DNA of 42,260 nt, from assembly GCA_016190925.1 (NCBI GenBank), contig JACPPQ010000096.1, positions 1-42,260 on the forward strand, read 5' to 3'. This DNA comes from Chloroflexota bacterium (lineage in GTDB: Bacteria; Chloroflexota; Dehalococcoidia; Dehalococcoidales; JACPPQ01). Under the pieces are notes generated by a model. It had not been told where the DNA came from. It was given only the letters and a program-made list of their open reading frames with translations, and ran no database searches. A program made the position numbers and the translations under genes. Shown here piece after piece: positions 16,963 through 24,622 of the stretch; the first letter of the stretch is position 1; each line of letters starts with the position of its first letter.

Positions 16963-17112
16963 CTATCTCAATGCTGCCGTTATGGCAATCAAACCGATGA
17001 TGATAAGGTAGATACCAATGACGTAGGCTATGAGCCTCGGCCAGGCAATGATGAGGATTCCAACTACGATGCTGATGATACCGCCCACGAGTCCGCTCAT
17101 GCTAAGAGACAT
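16963..17112 (-). CDS. DUF3096-type small membrane protein
   Basis: A 49-residue protein made of two hydrophobic helices, GLVGGIISIVVGILIIAWP and LIAYVIGIYLIIIGLIAI. The W-P-R-L-I-A-Y-V-I-G-I-Y pattern matches the DUF3096 family of tiny membrane proteins. The ATG at 17112 follows GGAGGGTAAC; longer in-frame starts lack such a site. Function unknown. Confidence 0.75.
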   Translation of the reverse strand: MSLSMSGLVGGIISIVVGILIIAWPRLIAYVIGIYLIIIGLIAITAALR

Positions 17113-17270
17113 GTTACCCTCCTTCATTTCATTCCGTGAGGCATACTCCTGAAGCGTCGACTGGCAGCTGCGTGAAGGCAAAAGCCAGCTTCCACCCAGA
17201 TAATGACCATTTGCCCCAGACTTATGTTTAGGCGGCAGTTGTTATTTCCTGTTATTTTAGAAGGGATGTC

Positions 17271-17426
17271 TTAAGCTTCACCCTTGAGGATTTTCTCTTT
17301 GAGTGTCTCCCACTCTTCCTTTTTCAGGACGCAGAGGTTACCCTCTTCACCTATTTCCACACGGTCTTTTCCAATTTTGACCACCGGGCAACAAGAGCCC
17401 TCTCTGCACAACTCTACGATTTTCAT
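17271..17426 (-). CDS. 51-residue cysteine-containing small protein
   Basis: A compact gene too short for most callers. The protein begins MKIVELCREGSCCPVVKIG and ends in a charged helix (EEWETLKEKILKGEA). Cysteines at 7, 12, 13 and 32 could bind a metal or be redox active. The start is well supported by AAAGGAGGGAG directly upstream. I recall similar short proteins in anaerobic bacteria and archaea but know no function. It lies between the DUF3096 gene and the cation efflux gene, all on the minus strand. Confidence 0.7.
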   Translation of the reverse strand: MKIVELCREGSCCPVVKIGKDRVEIGEEGNLCVLKKEEWETLKEKILKGEA

Positions 17427-17490
17427 TTCTCCCTCCTTTCTTACTTAGAAAATAAAGCAACTAAGCGATGGAACTCACCTGAGGCGAGGC

Positions 17491-17511
17491 GGGCGGGTCC
17501 GAGACCCGCCC
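17491..17511. repeat. perfect GC hairpin repeat
   Basis: GGGCGGGTC-CGA-GACCCGCCC is a perfect 9-bp stem with a 3-nt loop in the gap between the cation efflux gene and the 51-residue gene. It lacks a T-tract and resembles other GC-rich intergenic units in this window. Confidence 0.6.
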
Positions 17512-17630
17512 CTACGACATTTTCATTGTTCACGGATGCGCGTGAGGCGGATGACCAATTGTTTTGCGAATATCATTATTATAAACCTGTGTAGTCCATT
17601 TTGCCAAAGTAAATAAGAGTCTGTGGCTCT

Positions 17631-18563
17631 TTATTCGTGGATGTCCCTGGGTAAGTTCATTTCGCAGAATACCCCGGACGGGCAGCTCTCGCACTCAAGT
17701 TGAAGGGTGGTGTGCCGGATGCTGAATTGCTCCGCCAGCCGGGTGTTTACCGCCTTCACAATGTCCGCGCTCCGGCTGACCGACTGGTCTGCAATAACCA
17801 GGTGGGCGCTCAGGGCATACAATCCAGAGGTGATAGTCCATACATGGATGTCATGCGTCTCATCAACGCCGGGAACAGTTTTCAGCACCTCGATAACCCT
17901 ATCCATCTGGATATGCGCGGGAACCGCTTCCAGTAGAATATCACTCGACTCTCTCACAAGACGCACAGCCCCTAAGAGTATTATGCAGCCGATAAAAACC
18001 GCAATGATGGGGTCGATGACTACCCAGCCCGTCAGAGATATAACTATCGCGGCGACAATCACCCCGACCGATGATATGGTGTCACCGAAGATGTGCAGGA
18101 AAGCGGCTCTTACGTTCAGGCTGCCGTGCCTCACGTCTTTCAGGAGCCAGATGCCGGCGATATTAGCAATCAGACCGATTACAGCCACCCCCAGCATCAG
18201 TCCGGGCTGGACTTCAGGCGGATCTGAAAACCGCTCATATGCCTCATAGAAAATATAAGCGGCAATCAAGACCAGGGTGACGCCGTTAGCCAGAGCAGCC
18301 ATAATCTCCATGCGGTGGAAGCCGAAGGTCTTAGTGGATGTGGCAGGTCTCCTAGCCAGAGTGATGGCAATCAGGCTCAAGGCCAGCGCCAGCGCATCCA
18401 CCAGCATGTGGCCGGCATCGCCAATCAGTGAGAGGCTATTGCTCAAAATGCCTCCCACTAGCTCAACTACCATTATCACCACGATAATAAGGAGCGAAAT
18501 CCTGAGCGCTCTGATGCGTTCAGAAGCTAGTTTGCTGACTTCATGAGCATGGTGACTGTGCAT
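17631..18563 (-). CDS. cation diffusion facilitator efflux protein (CzcD type)
   Basis: A proton-coupled zinc or divalent-metal exporter of about 310 residues. The N-terminus is His-rich (MHSHHAHE), followed by six transmembrane helices with the metal-site motifs DAGHMLVDALAL (HxxxD in helix 2) and HIFGDTISSVGV (helix 5), then the cytoplasmic domain with ETHDIHVWTIT and a Cys-rich end ECESCPSGVFC. The start at 18563 is chosen for GGTGAG 7 nt upstream; a GTG at 18581 is possible. Confidence 0.9.
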   Translation of the reverse strand: MHSHHAHEVSKLASERIRALRISLLIIVVIMVVELVGGILSNSLSLIGDAGHMLVDALALALSLIAITLARRPATSTKTFGFHRMEIMAALANGVTLVLIAAYIFYEAYERFSDPPEVQPGLMLGVAVIGLIANIAGIWLLKDVRHGSLNVRAAFLHIFGDTISSVGVIVAAIVISLTGWVVIDPIIAVFIGCIILLGAVRLVRESSDILLEAVPAHIQMDRVIEVLKTVPGVDETHDIHVWTITSGLYALSAHLVIADQSVSRSADIVKAVNTRLAEQFSIRHTTLQLECESCPSGVFCEMNLPRDIHE

Positions 18564-18666
18564 TTTGTTCTCACCAATCACGCTTTCGTGGGACTATAAT
18601 CTAATATTAGCTAATTCAGTCGATGTTAACAAGTTTGAATGAGGTCTTTCAAAACCAACGGTAGCT

Positions 18667-18703
18667 TTTACGCACACTGCAATGGTGTGTTAGAATCCCG
18701 CCA
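18667..18703 (+). promoter_or_regulatory. promoter giving a leaderless mRNA
   Basis: TTTACG (18667-18672), an 18-bp spacer containing the dyad CACAC-TGCAATG-GTGTG, and TAGAAT (18691-18696). The A of the ATG at 18703 lies 7 bases after the -10 box, where transcription would begin, and there is no ribosome binding site. The same hexamers and spacing occur upstream of the nuoE-type gene. Confidence 0.5.
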
Positions 18704-19497
18704 TGAGAGATGACCTGAATACTGACGAATACCTCAAGCTGGACCGGCCTGACATCATCCGGTTCATCTTCTACCCTCGGCAGGACTTTGGTGAAGCTCC
18801 TTCCGGCTCAACCGACTACTCCATTCCCGTGGACAAGGGTATTTCAATAGGCTGCCGTTTCTACGTCCACAGCAAGCACTCGCCCTCCATCCTCTTTTTC
18901 CACGGCAACGGTGAGGTGGTGACTGACTACGACTATACAGCGCCTCTGTATAATGAAGCAGGTATAAACCTGTTTGTGGCTGACTACCGGGGGTACGGCT
19001 CGAGCGGAGGCACTCCCAGCTTCACCGGCATGGTGAGGGACGCCCACTGCATCTTCCGGGCTTTTGTCGATGTCCTGCAACGCGAGCATTATTCCGGCGG
19101 GACATTTGTGATGGGACGTTCCCTGGGCAGCATGTCCGCCATCGAACTGGCATCCGTTTACCAGTCCCAACTGAAGGGACTGATTGTGGAGAGTGGTTTT
19201 GCCAGCGTCGTCAGGTTGCTCAGGCACCTGGGTTTACCCGCAGAGTTCCTTGGTTTAAGCGAAGTCACATTTCCGAACGCAACCAAAATGAGAACCATTT
19301 CTCTTCCTACCCTCATCATTCACGGTGACTACGATACCATCATTCCCGTCTCCGAGGGTATAGAGCTTTTCGAGAATGCCGTTGCGAAAGATAAGCACCT
19401 GGTCATTATTAAAGGTGCCGGGCACAACGATATCATGATGGTGGGTCTCGAAGAATACTTCGGCGCAATAAAAGAATTCGTGTCAGGTGAGAAATAA
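18703..19497 (+). CDS. alpha/beta hydrolase
   Basis: A 264-residue cytoplasmic hydrolase. It has the oxyanion region FFHGNGEVV (about 66-74), DYRGYGSSGG, the nucleophile motif GRSLGS (serine about 149), the acid in IHGDYDTIIP and the base in GAGHNDI. This set is typical of the BEM46/FrsA-like serine hydrolases. Substrate unknown. It converges on the DapA-like gene, with 30 bases between the stops. The mRNA is predicted to be leaderless. Confidence 0.85.
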   Translation: MRDDLNTDEYLKLDRPDIIRFIFYPRQDFGEAPSGSTDYSIPVDKGISIGCRFYVHSKHSPSILFFHGNGEVVTDYDYTAPLYNEAGINLFVADYRGYGSSGGTPSFTGMVRDAHCIFRAFVDVLQREHYSGGTFVMGRSLGSMSAIELASVYQSQLKGLIVESGFASVVRLLRHLGLPAEFLGLSEVTFPNATKMRTISLPTLIIHGDYDTIIPVSEGIELFENAVAKDKHLVIIKGAGHNDIMMVGLEEYFGAIKEFVSGEK

Positions 19498-19527
19498 GCA
19501 TAACACTTCGACAAATGGTGCTTACTG

Positions 19528-20493
19528 CTATCGCACATCCATTCCCAGGCTCTGATAAAAACTGCGTAGCCCGGACTGCTCCAGCGCATCTTGAATCAGC
19601 TTTCGGTCTTTTTCGGTGAGGGGCTGGAGCGGGGGTCTGGGGACGGACTGCTTTTTCAGGACACCCAGCATGAAAAGCGCCTCTCTGATGGCGGCGTTAC
19701 GCTTGTAGCTGAAACCGGGCGTTTCATAAAGCAACTCCGTTATGGGAAACAGGCGGTCGTTTATTTCCTTTGCCCGCGCTATGTCACCTTGCTGCATGGC
19801 CTGGAAAAGACCGACTACCCAGTGCGGAGTCAAGCTGGCCAGGCCCACCAGCGCTCCATCCACTCCGTGAAGGAAGGTGGGAAAAAGCAAGGTATCATTG
19901 CCTGTCAAAATGGAGATTTTGCGTTTTGCGCTTTTCATCGCCCAGAGGTCTCTTTCCAACCGCTTGATATCCCAGGTGGACTCCTTTACCGCGACCACAC
20001 TTTCTATCTCCGCCAGTTTTGCCAGCGTCTGCGGAGTATAAGTGAAACCCCTGGTTACCGGGTACTGAAAGAGGACGATGGGAATGTCGACGGCCTTTGC
20101 GATGGCGCTGAAAAACTGGAAGGGGGCATCCGGGCCAAGCTCGGTGGTCCCGCGCAGGGTTTCTGGCGGTAACACCAGAGCAGCGCTGGCTCCCGCCGCC
20201 TTGGCGTCTTTCATCATCTCGATAACTTCCCACGTAGCATTCGCCTGAACACCTGCCACAACAGGTATAGCGCCATTTACCTCGCTGGTGTGAATTTCTA
20301 TCACCCTCCGGCGTTCTTTACGGGAAAGTACCCAGACGTCTCCGGCACGCGCCGTGCAAAGCAGGCCGTTTATGCCTTTTACCCCCATCAAAAACCTTAT
20401 CAGCCTTCTCATCTCCTCTTCGTCAATTTCAAGCCCGTCGGTAAGGGGTAAGGGCGTAGCAGCAAAGATTCCTTGCCATTGTCCGTGGTCCAT
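19528..20493 (-). CDS. DapA/N-acetylneuraminate lyase family aldolase
   Basis: A 321-residue TIM-barrel Schiff-base aldolase. The catalytic lysine lies in VVAVKEST (about K170) and the conserved tyrosine in VLFQYPVTRG. The usual GTTGE motif of dihydrodipicolinate synthase, which carries the catalytic-triad threonines, is here GLLCTARAGDVW, so it is probably not the lysine enzyme; a keto-acid aldolase or dehydratase role is more likely. The start follows GGAGGAGG. It stands alone on the minus strand next to a repeat-rich intergenic region. Confidence 0.85.
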   Translation of the reverse strand: MDHGQWQGIFAATPLPLTDGLEIDEEEMRRLIRFLMGVKGINGLLCTARAGDVWVLSRKERRRVIEIHTSEVNGAIPVVAGVQANATWEVIEMMKDAKAAGASAALVLPPETLRGTTELGPDAPFQFFSAIAKAVDIPIVLFQYPVTRGFTYTPQTLAKLAEIESVVAVKESTWDIKRLERDLWAMKSAKRKISILTGNDTLLFPTFLHGVDGALVGLASLTPHWVVGLFQAMQQGDIARAKEINDRLFPITELLYETPGFSYKRNAAIREALFMLGVLKKQSVPRPPLQPLTEKDRKLIQDALEQSGLRSFYQSLGMDVR

Positions 20494-20657
20494 ACTTCCT
20501 CCTCCTTGCGGTTTCCGATAAATCAGTTTGGCCTATTCTAGCTTGATGTCAGTTTTGCGTCAAACTGCCAGGGACCGGGCTTCCCGCGAAACGCTGAAAT
20601 CTCTTTGCCAAAGCGGCACGTTTGAGCGGGACTCGGCGCTGATTCGATGATAACCGG

Positions 20658-20762
20658 GCGACAAAACGCTGGACAAAATAGCACTTTTGTGCTATTATGT
20701 TTTGACAGGAAACAAATCAAGGCTAAATAGATTCGGGGATTCGTTTTTAGAGTTATGTCATG
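20658..20762 (+). repeat. dispersed hairpin repeat, copy 1
   Basis: The unit starts with GCGACAAAAC (20658-20667), then a hairpin AATAGCAC-TTTT-GTGCTATT, then the arm AAACAAATC (20710-20718), a spacer with GGCTAAATAG, the arm GATTCGTTT (20738-20746) and the tail AGAGTTATGTCATGT. Copies 2 (31503-31560) and 3 (41411-41520) share arms, spacer and tail. The right-end motif recurs as GATTTGTTTTTCAAATAAGT (20799) and GATTTGTTTTTTGCGTAAGT (20863), at 61 and 64 bp intervals. Confidence 0.75.
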
Positions 20763-20991
20763 TTGAGGCTAAAACGACCCGGTGAAATTATTTGTTTTGA
20801 TTTGTTTTTCAAATAAGTTATGTCAAGTCGAGGCCAAAAACCGGAAAGAGAAAAACGTTTTTGATTTGTTTTTTGCGTAAGTTATGTAAAGTATGGGGTA
20901 TGAGAGCGAGAATTGGCGGGTTATGCTGCGCTCTACCCACCCTGCATGGCTTGTCTTTTTGAATCATCATGGAGGGGCTGAGGCCAGCAGT

Positions 20992-21021
20992 TTGACAAAC
21001 ACGTTAGAAAGAGTGTATCTT
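20992..21021 (+). promoter_or_regulatory. predicted promoter of the VOC gene
   Basis: TTGACA (20992-20997) and TATCTT (21016-21021) are 18 bp apart. The translation start preferred for the VOC gene (21080) lies about 50 nt beyond the predicted transcription start. Confidence 0.55.
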
Positions 21022-21079
21022 ACCCATGATTCTTGAGAAAATTATAGTCACCAGCTTGTGTGAGAAGATTGGAGGCAGC

Positions 21080-21532
21080 ATGGAAAAATCCAAGCAGGCG
21101 GAATCACCGTTCTCGCGGCTGTGCGATGTGGCGGTCATAGTCAGGGACTTAGAAAGGGCTATAGCCTTCTACCAATCCCTGGGCATAGGGCCTTTCGAGC
21201 CGACAGCAGCGACGGGCGTGACTGATAGAAAAGTATATGGCAAACCTTCCAATGCCAAACTGAAAGGGGTCAGGACACAGCTTGGACCGGTAGAGCTGCT
21301 GCTGGTCCAACCTATCGAGGGGGAGTCTGTGCAGAAGGAGTTCCTGGATACCAAGGGCGAGGGGATTAGCAAACTCGGTTTCGAAGTAGACAACCTCGAT
21401 AGGGAGGTAGCCGAGATGGAAAAGAAGGGTTTCAAGGTAATATCGAGCGGGAGATTCCCAAACGGCGGCGGTTTTGCCTATCTCGATACTCGCAAGGTCG
21501 GTGGCGTGATTCTGGCGCTGGAACAAAAGTAG
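21080..21532 (+). CDS. VOC family (glyoxalase/epimerase-like) protein
   Basis: A 150-residue protein of the vicinal oxygen chelate fold, with two beta-alpha-beta-beta-beta units: DVAVIVRDLERAIAFYQSLGIGPF at the start and KLGFEVDNLDREVAEMEKKGFKV in the second half. The pattern resembles methylmalonyl-CoA epimerase and related metal-dependent enzymes, but the metal ligands are not certain (an E in LALEQK is the last one expected). Start at 21080 follows GGAGGCAGC; an earlier ATG at 21026 coincides with the predicted transcription start. Function unassigned. Confidence 0.8.
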   Translation: MEKSKQAESPFSRLCDVAVIVRDLERAIAFYQSLGIGPFEPTAATGVTDRKVYGKPSNAKLKGVRTQLGPVELLLVQPIEGESVQKEFLDTKGEGISKLGFEVDNLDREVAEMEKKGFKVISSGRFPNGGGFAYLDTRKVGGVILALEQK

Positions 21533-21937
21533 CCAGAAGGAGTGGAGCCCTTGAGCTTGCCGCGAAATGCGCTTATGGGCCGAGCCTTCTGTCCGAGGCC
21601 CGAGGGCGGGGAATCTACTTTATGCGTTATTAGACCCTCCGCTCCCGTATCGAGCCTGTCTCATAATTCGATAAAAACGCTGGGAAAAGGTAAAATCAAC
21701 TGCTCACAGGCACGGAGGCCTGTGCCACCGGAAGAAAATAGGGTAAAAACTTACTATTCTGAGACAGGCTCGTATCGAGTACGGGGCAGGCTCTGAACGG
21801 GACAAGCTTCGCGGAGGGTGACAGTTTAGCGGGGGAGCCCTTGTCTTGAATTGCACAAACCGGTGGTATTATTTTAATCTTACCAACGAGATTGCTTCGC
21901 CTCGCAATGACTATTAATACAATTGGGGAGGGGTATC
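21533..21937. other. 405-base intergenic region with MITE-like insertion
   Basis: No gene. It holds GC-rich repeat fragments, the CCCGTATCGAGTACGGGG palindrome interrupted by a 120-bp inverted-repeat element (21652-21771), and a GAGATTGCTTCGCCTCGCAATGAC-type unit (about 21888-21911) that resembles one at 31569-31610. Confidence 0.6.
21652..21771. mobile_element. 120-bp MITE-like element with 5-bp target duplication
   Basis: Perfect 12-bp terminal inverted repeats GAGCCTGTCTCA (21652-21663) and TGAGACAGGCTC (21760-21771) bound a 120-bp segment with an internal palindrome CACAGGC-ACGGA-GCCTGTG-like. GTATC flanks both sides (21647-21651 and 21772-21776). Removing the element plus one GTATC restores CCCGTATCGAGTACGGGG, the dispersed repeat seen intact near 38 and 100. 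No transposase is encoded, so it would be moved in trans. Confidence 0.8.
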
Positions 21938-22618
21938 ATGAACGAGGAACTATGCGTCAACTGCGCCGCGTGTGCTACACTGGTCTGCCGCACCGCCGAG
22001 TCCCAGAAAGGACCGGATTACTGCGCTACGCGCATCGAGGCAGACGTTATTGCTGGAACCAGGCCCTTGTACCAGGACCCGGAACTTGCGGAATTTGCCC
22101 GCAATGCCTCCCTTGTCGAAGCGGAGTCCTACATCAGGGTCCCGTGGTACCCGGCGCATCCGTCACCGGCAACCACCCGGTTGGAAGAGATAATCAATTT
22201 CTGCCGGAAAATGAAATACAAGAAGCTCGGAGTGGCGTATTGCGCCGGCCTGGTGAACGAAGTCAGGATTCTGGTGCCTATCCTGGAGAGCAAAGGTTTT
22301 CAGGTGCTCTCGGTCTGCTGCAAGCATGGCGGAATACCGAAGGAAGAAATCGGCATCAAGGACTCGGAAAAGGTGCGTCCCGGCAGGTGGGAATCGATGT
22401 GCAATCCCATCTCCCAGGCGCAGATACTTAACAAGGAGAAAACCGACTTCAATATAGTGGTGGGGTTGTGCGTGGGACACGATTCGCTTTTCCTGAAGCA
22501 CGCCGAAGCAATGACCACCGTTTTCGTGGTGAAAGACCGTCTTTTAGGACACAATCCGGTAGTTGCGCTATACCAGGCTTCCGGCTACTACAGGCGGGTG
22601 AAGGAGGGAAATCTCTAG
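21938..22618 (+). CDS. DUF1847 iron-sulfur-type protein
   Basis: A 226-residue protein of the DUF1847 family. It begins with a cysteine cluster CVNCAACATLVC and a further C in PDYCATR, likely to bind an Fe-S cluster or zinc. Later conserved segments are KLGVAYCAGL, SVCCKHGG, MCNPISQAQILN and GLCVGHDSLF. DUF1847 proteins are common in strict anaerobes; their role is unknown. The start at 21938 is preceded by GGGGAGGGG. It converges on the AOR gene, 27 bases away. Confidence 0.85.
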   Translation: MNEELCVNCAACATLVCRTAESQKGPDYCATRIEADVIAGTRPLYQDPELAEFARNASLVEAESYIRVPWYPAHPSPATTRLEEIINFCRKMKYKKLGVAYCAGLVNEVRILVPILESKGFQVLSVCCKHGGIPKEEIGIKDSEKVRPGRWESMCNPISQAQILNKEKTDFNIVVGLCVGHDSLFLKHAEAMTTVFVVKDRLLGHNPVVALYQASGYYRRVKEGNL

Positions 22619-22645
22619 CAGCCGTAGTCGTTCCTCTTGTCAAAT

Positions 22646-24616
22646 TCACACTTTTGAAAAGTATCCCGCTTTTTCAACATCGCGGGCTATATCTCCGAGA
22701 CCCAGAGCTATCAGGCCGCTTTTGGTGGGAGTCCCGGACTTTACGTCCCAGCCGCGCTCATCATAATAATCGTCGAGCATTTTCTCACATTCTTCCCTGT
22801 TGAGCGGCTCCCCAAAGTAGGATTCCAGATACCTTTTCCCGCCGTTAGTGATGACCGGTTCAAACCACCGGTCCGGCCATTTATCATCTTTCCTGGTGAA
22901 CCCTTCACGGAGGTTAAGCACCTTTAACAGGTTATATGACCTTTCGGCAGCCAGGCCGAGTTCACGGGGCGTGGTCTCGATGCCTGTCGCCGCTGAAAAA
23001 AGCTCGGTATAGACCTGCGCGTCATAGTACTTGTCTATTCTGCCCCTGAGGCAGCCTGTACCCAGATTGTTGCTGATGAGGATATATTCGTCAGCCCATT
23101 TACAGATTCGTGCGATATTGACTTTGCCCCCGGCGAAGACCCTCTCTATGGCTTCCTGCGGGATGGCTGCCCTTTTTTGAGCCCACTCCCTGAACATCTC
23201 TCCTGACTGCATGTTCGCCTTGGCTGTTCCGTAAACGTGAGGCCGCCCCGCGTGAGCCCCCCTGGGATTGACGATTTGCCCGAACTCACCTACGCCGACC
23301 CGGTTTACCCTGGCATCATAAAGCGCCTGCATGCCCTTGACATGAATGGCTGATTTTTCGCATCCGCGACCAATCTTCTCAATCGCGCTGAGAAGCCCAC
23401 CCCCCAGGACAGCGCCGAAACCCTCGTTTTGCGCAATCTTCTCAAGGAGCTTCATAGTAGTATCGAAGTCCCATTCAAGCTTCAAGCCATCGGTGTCTTC
23501 CCCTGTGATTATTCCCTGCCGGTACAGGTCGGTGGCCCAGTCTATGAGCGCTGTGGTCTCATGGACGCACAATCCCATGCGCTGGCAATAGTCGAGGGCT
23601 TTGATGGCCCTGTTGAAACTGCCGACGTTAGAACGCCCCGCGAAGTTAGCCAACCGCCCGTAAAGGGACGAACCATAAGTTTCGAGCCCCGCAAACTCAC
23701 CCTCCCTGACTCTTACGTAGTCTTTACAGCCGACGGGACATCCGGGGTCGGCAATCCGGCGGAATTTGATATTTTTCAGGTACACATCAGGGCTGTAAAG
23801 GCGTTCCGCTTCATCTGCGGACAGCACAGAGCGCCAGTTTCGGCTGGAAACGCCCTGTACCTTGAACCACCCCTCCCAACCTGCCATAGTCCCGAGTTCC
23901 AGGTTTCTTTTGCGCATGGGGTCGCTATATATGCGCTGTTTCAAGACGGAAACTACCCTATCGAGACGCTCTGGGTCTGCTACCCTGACCGGTTTCGCGC
24001 CCCTGACAACAATGGCCTTGAGGTTTTTGGAGGCCATCAGGGCCGGCAGACCGCCTTTGCCCAGCGTCGCCACCTTGTCGACCAGACATACAGTTGTCTT
24101 TACGAATCTTTCGCCAGCAGGCCCGATAGCACATACCGAGGAGCCGGGGTGCTTTTCGGTCAAGGCATCGCTGGCTTGATAGAGGTCCGCGCCCCAGAGA
24201 TGGTCCGCATCGTAAATCCTGACCTCTTCGTTGTGAATGCCCAGGTAGCAGCGTTTGGGCGATTTTCCGGTGATGATGAGGTAATCATACCCGGCCCTTT
24301 TGAGCATGATACCGAGTTTGCCGCCACCCTTTGCGTTTTCGATTACTCCGTAAGCAGGATGCTTGTATAGAGTGAAGAACCGGTGGCTGGCGGGGGCAGG
24401 AATGCCAACGCAGGGACCAGCGCCGAAGATTATCGGGCTGTCCTCGGAAAAAACGTCCATTCCGGGCCGGATGAGGTCGTACCCCAACCTGAAATTGCCG
24501 CCCTCGCCGCCGGTAAACTTCTCAACCAATTCACCATCGAGAGGCTCTTTTCGTGCCGAGCCGGTAGTCAAATCCACGATGAGGATACGCCCGGCATAAC
24601 CGCCAGATTGCGCCAT
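22646..24616 (-). CDS. AOR-family tungsten/molybdenum pterin oxidoreductase
   Basis: A 656-residue member of the aldehyde:ferredoxin oxidoreductase family, which uses a bis-pterin tungsten cofactor and a [4Fe-4S] cluster to interconvert aldehydes and acids. The N-terminal domain has FTGGEGGNFRLGYDL, GAGPCVGIPAPASHRF and GKGGLPALMASKNLKAIVVRG. The family cluster motif C-x2-C-x3-C reads here D-P-G-C-P-V-G-C: the first ligand is Asp290, then C293 and C297, with the distal cysteine likely C522 (GTGCLRG). It starts 6 bases after the TRAP large permease, so it is part of that operon. The substrate is unknown. Confidence 0.9.
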   Translation of the reverse strand: MAQSGGYAGRILIVDLTTGSARKEPLDGELVEKFTGGEGGNFRLGYDLIRPGMDVFSEDSPIIFGAGPCVGIPAPASHRFFTLYKHPAYGVIENAKGGGKLGIMLKRAGYDYLIITGKSPKRCYLGIHNEEVRIYDADHLWGADLYQASDALTEKHPGSSVCAIGPAGERFVKTTVCLVDKVATLGKGGLPALMASKNLKAIVVRGAKPVRVADPERLDRVVSVLKQRIYSDPMRKRNLELGTMAGWEGWFKVQGVSSRNWRSVLSADEAERLYSPDVYLKNIKFRRIADPGCPVGCKDYVRVREGEFAGLETYGSSLYGRLANFAGRSNVGSFNRAIKALDYCQRMGLCVHETTALIDWATDLYRQGIITGEDTDGLKLEWDFDTTMKLLEKIAQNEGFGAVLGGGLLSAIEKIGRGCEKSAIHVKGMQALYDARVNRVGVGEFGQIVNPRGAHAGRPHVYGTAKANMQSGEMFREWAQKRAAIPQEAIERVFAGGKVNIARICKWADEYILISNNLGTGCLRGRIDKYYDAQVYTELFSAATGIETTPRELGLAAERSYNLLKVLNLREGFTRKDDKWPDRWFEPVITNGGKRYLESYFGEPLNREECEKMLDDYYDERGWDVKSGTPTKSGLIALGLGDIARDVEKAGYFSKV

Positions 24617-24622
24617 GCTGCC

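Larger units (their letters stand above)
20494..21079. other. 586-base repeat-rich intergenic region
   Basis: This gap between the divergent aldolase and VOC genes holds no gene. It contains a hairpin (20677-20696), the first copy of the dispersed hairpin repeat (20707-20762), two more derivatives of its right end in tandem (20799 and 20863), and a promoter for the VOC gene at 20992-21021. Confidence 0.6.

Noticed and set aside
20707-20731. Promoter inside the dispersed repeat (TTGACA with TAAATA)
   Set aside because: The TTGACA is present only in copy 1; copies 2 and 3 lack it, so it is not a property of the repeat.
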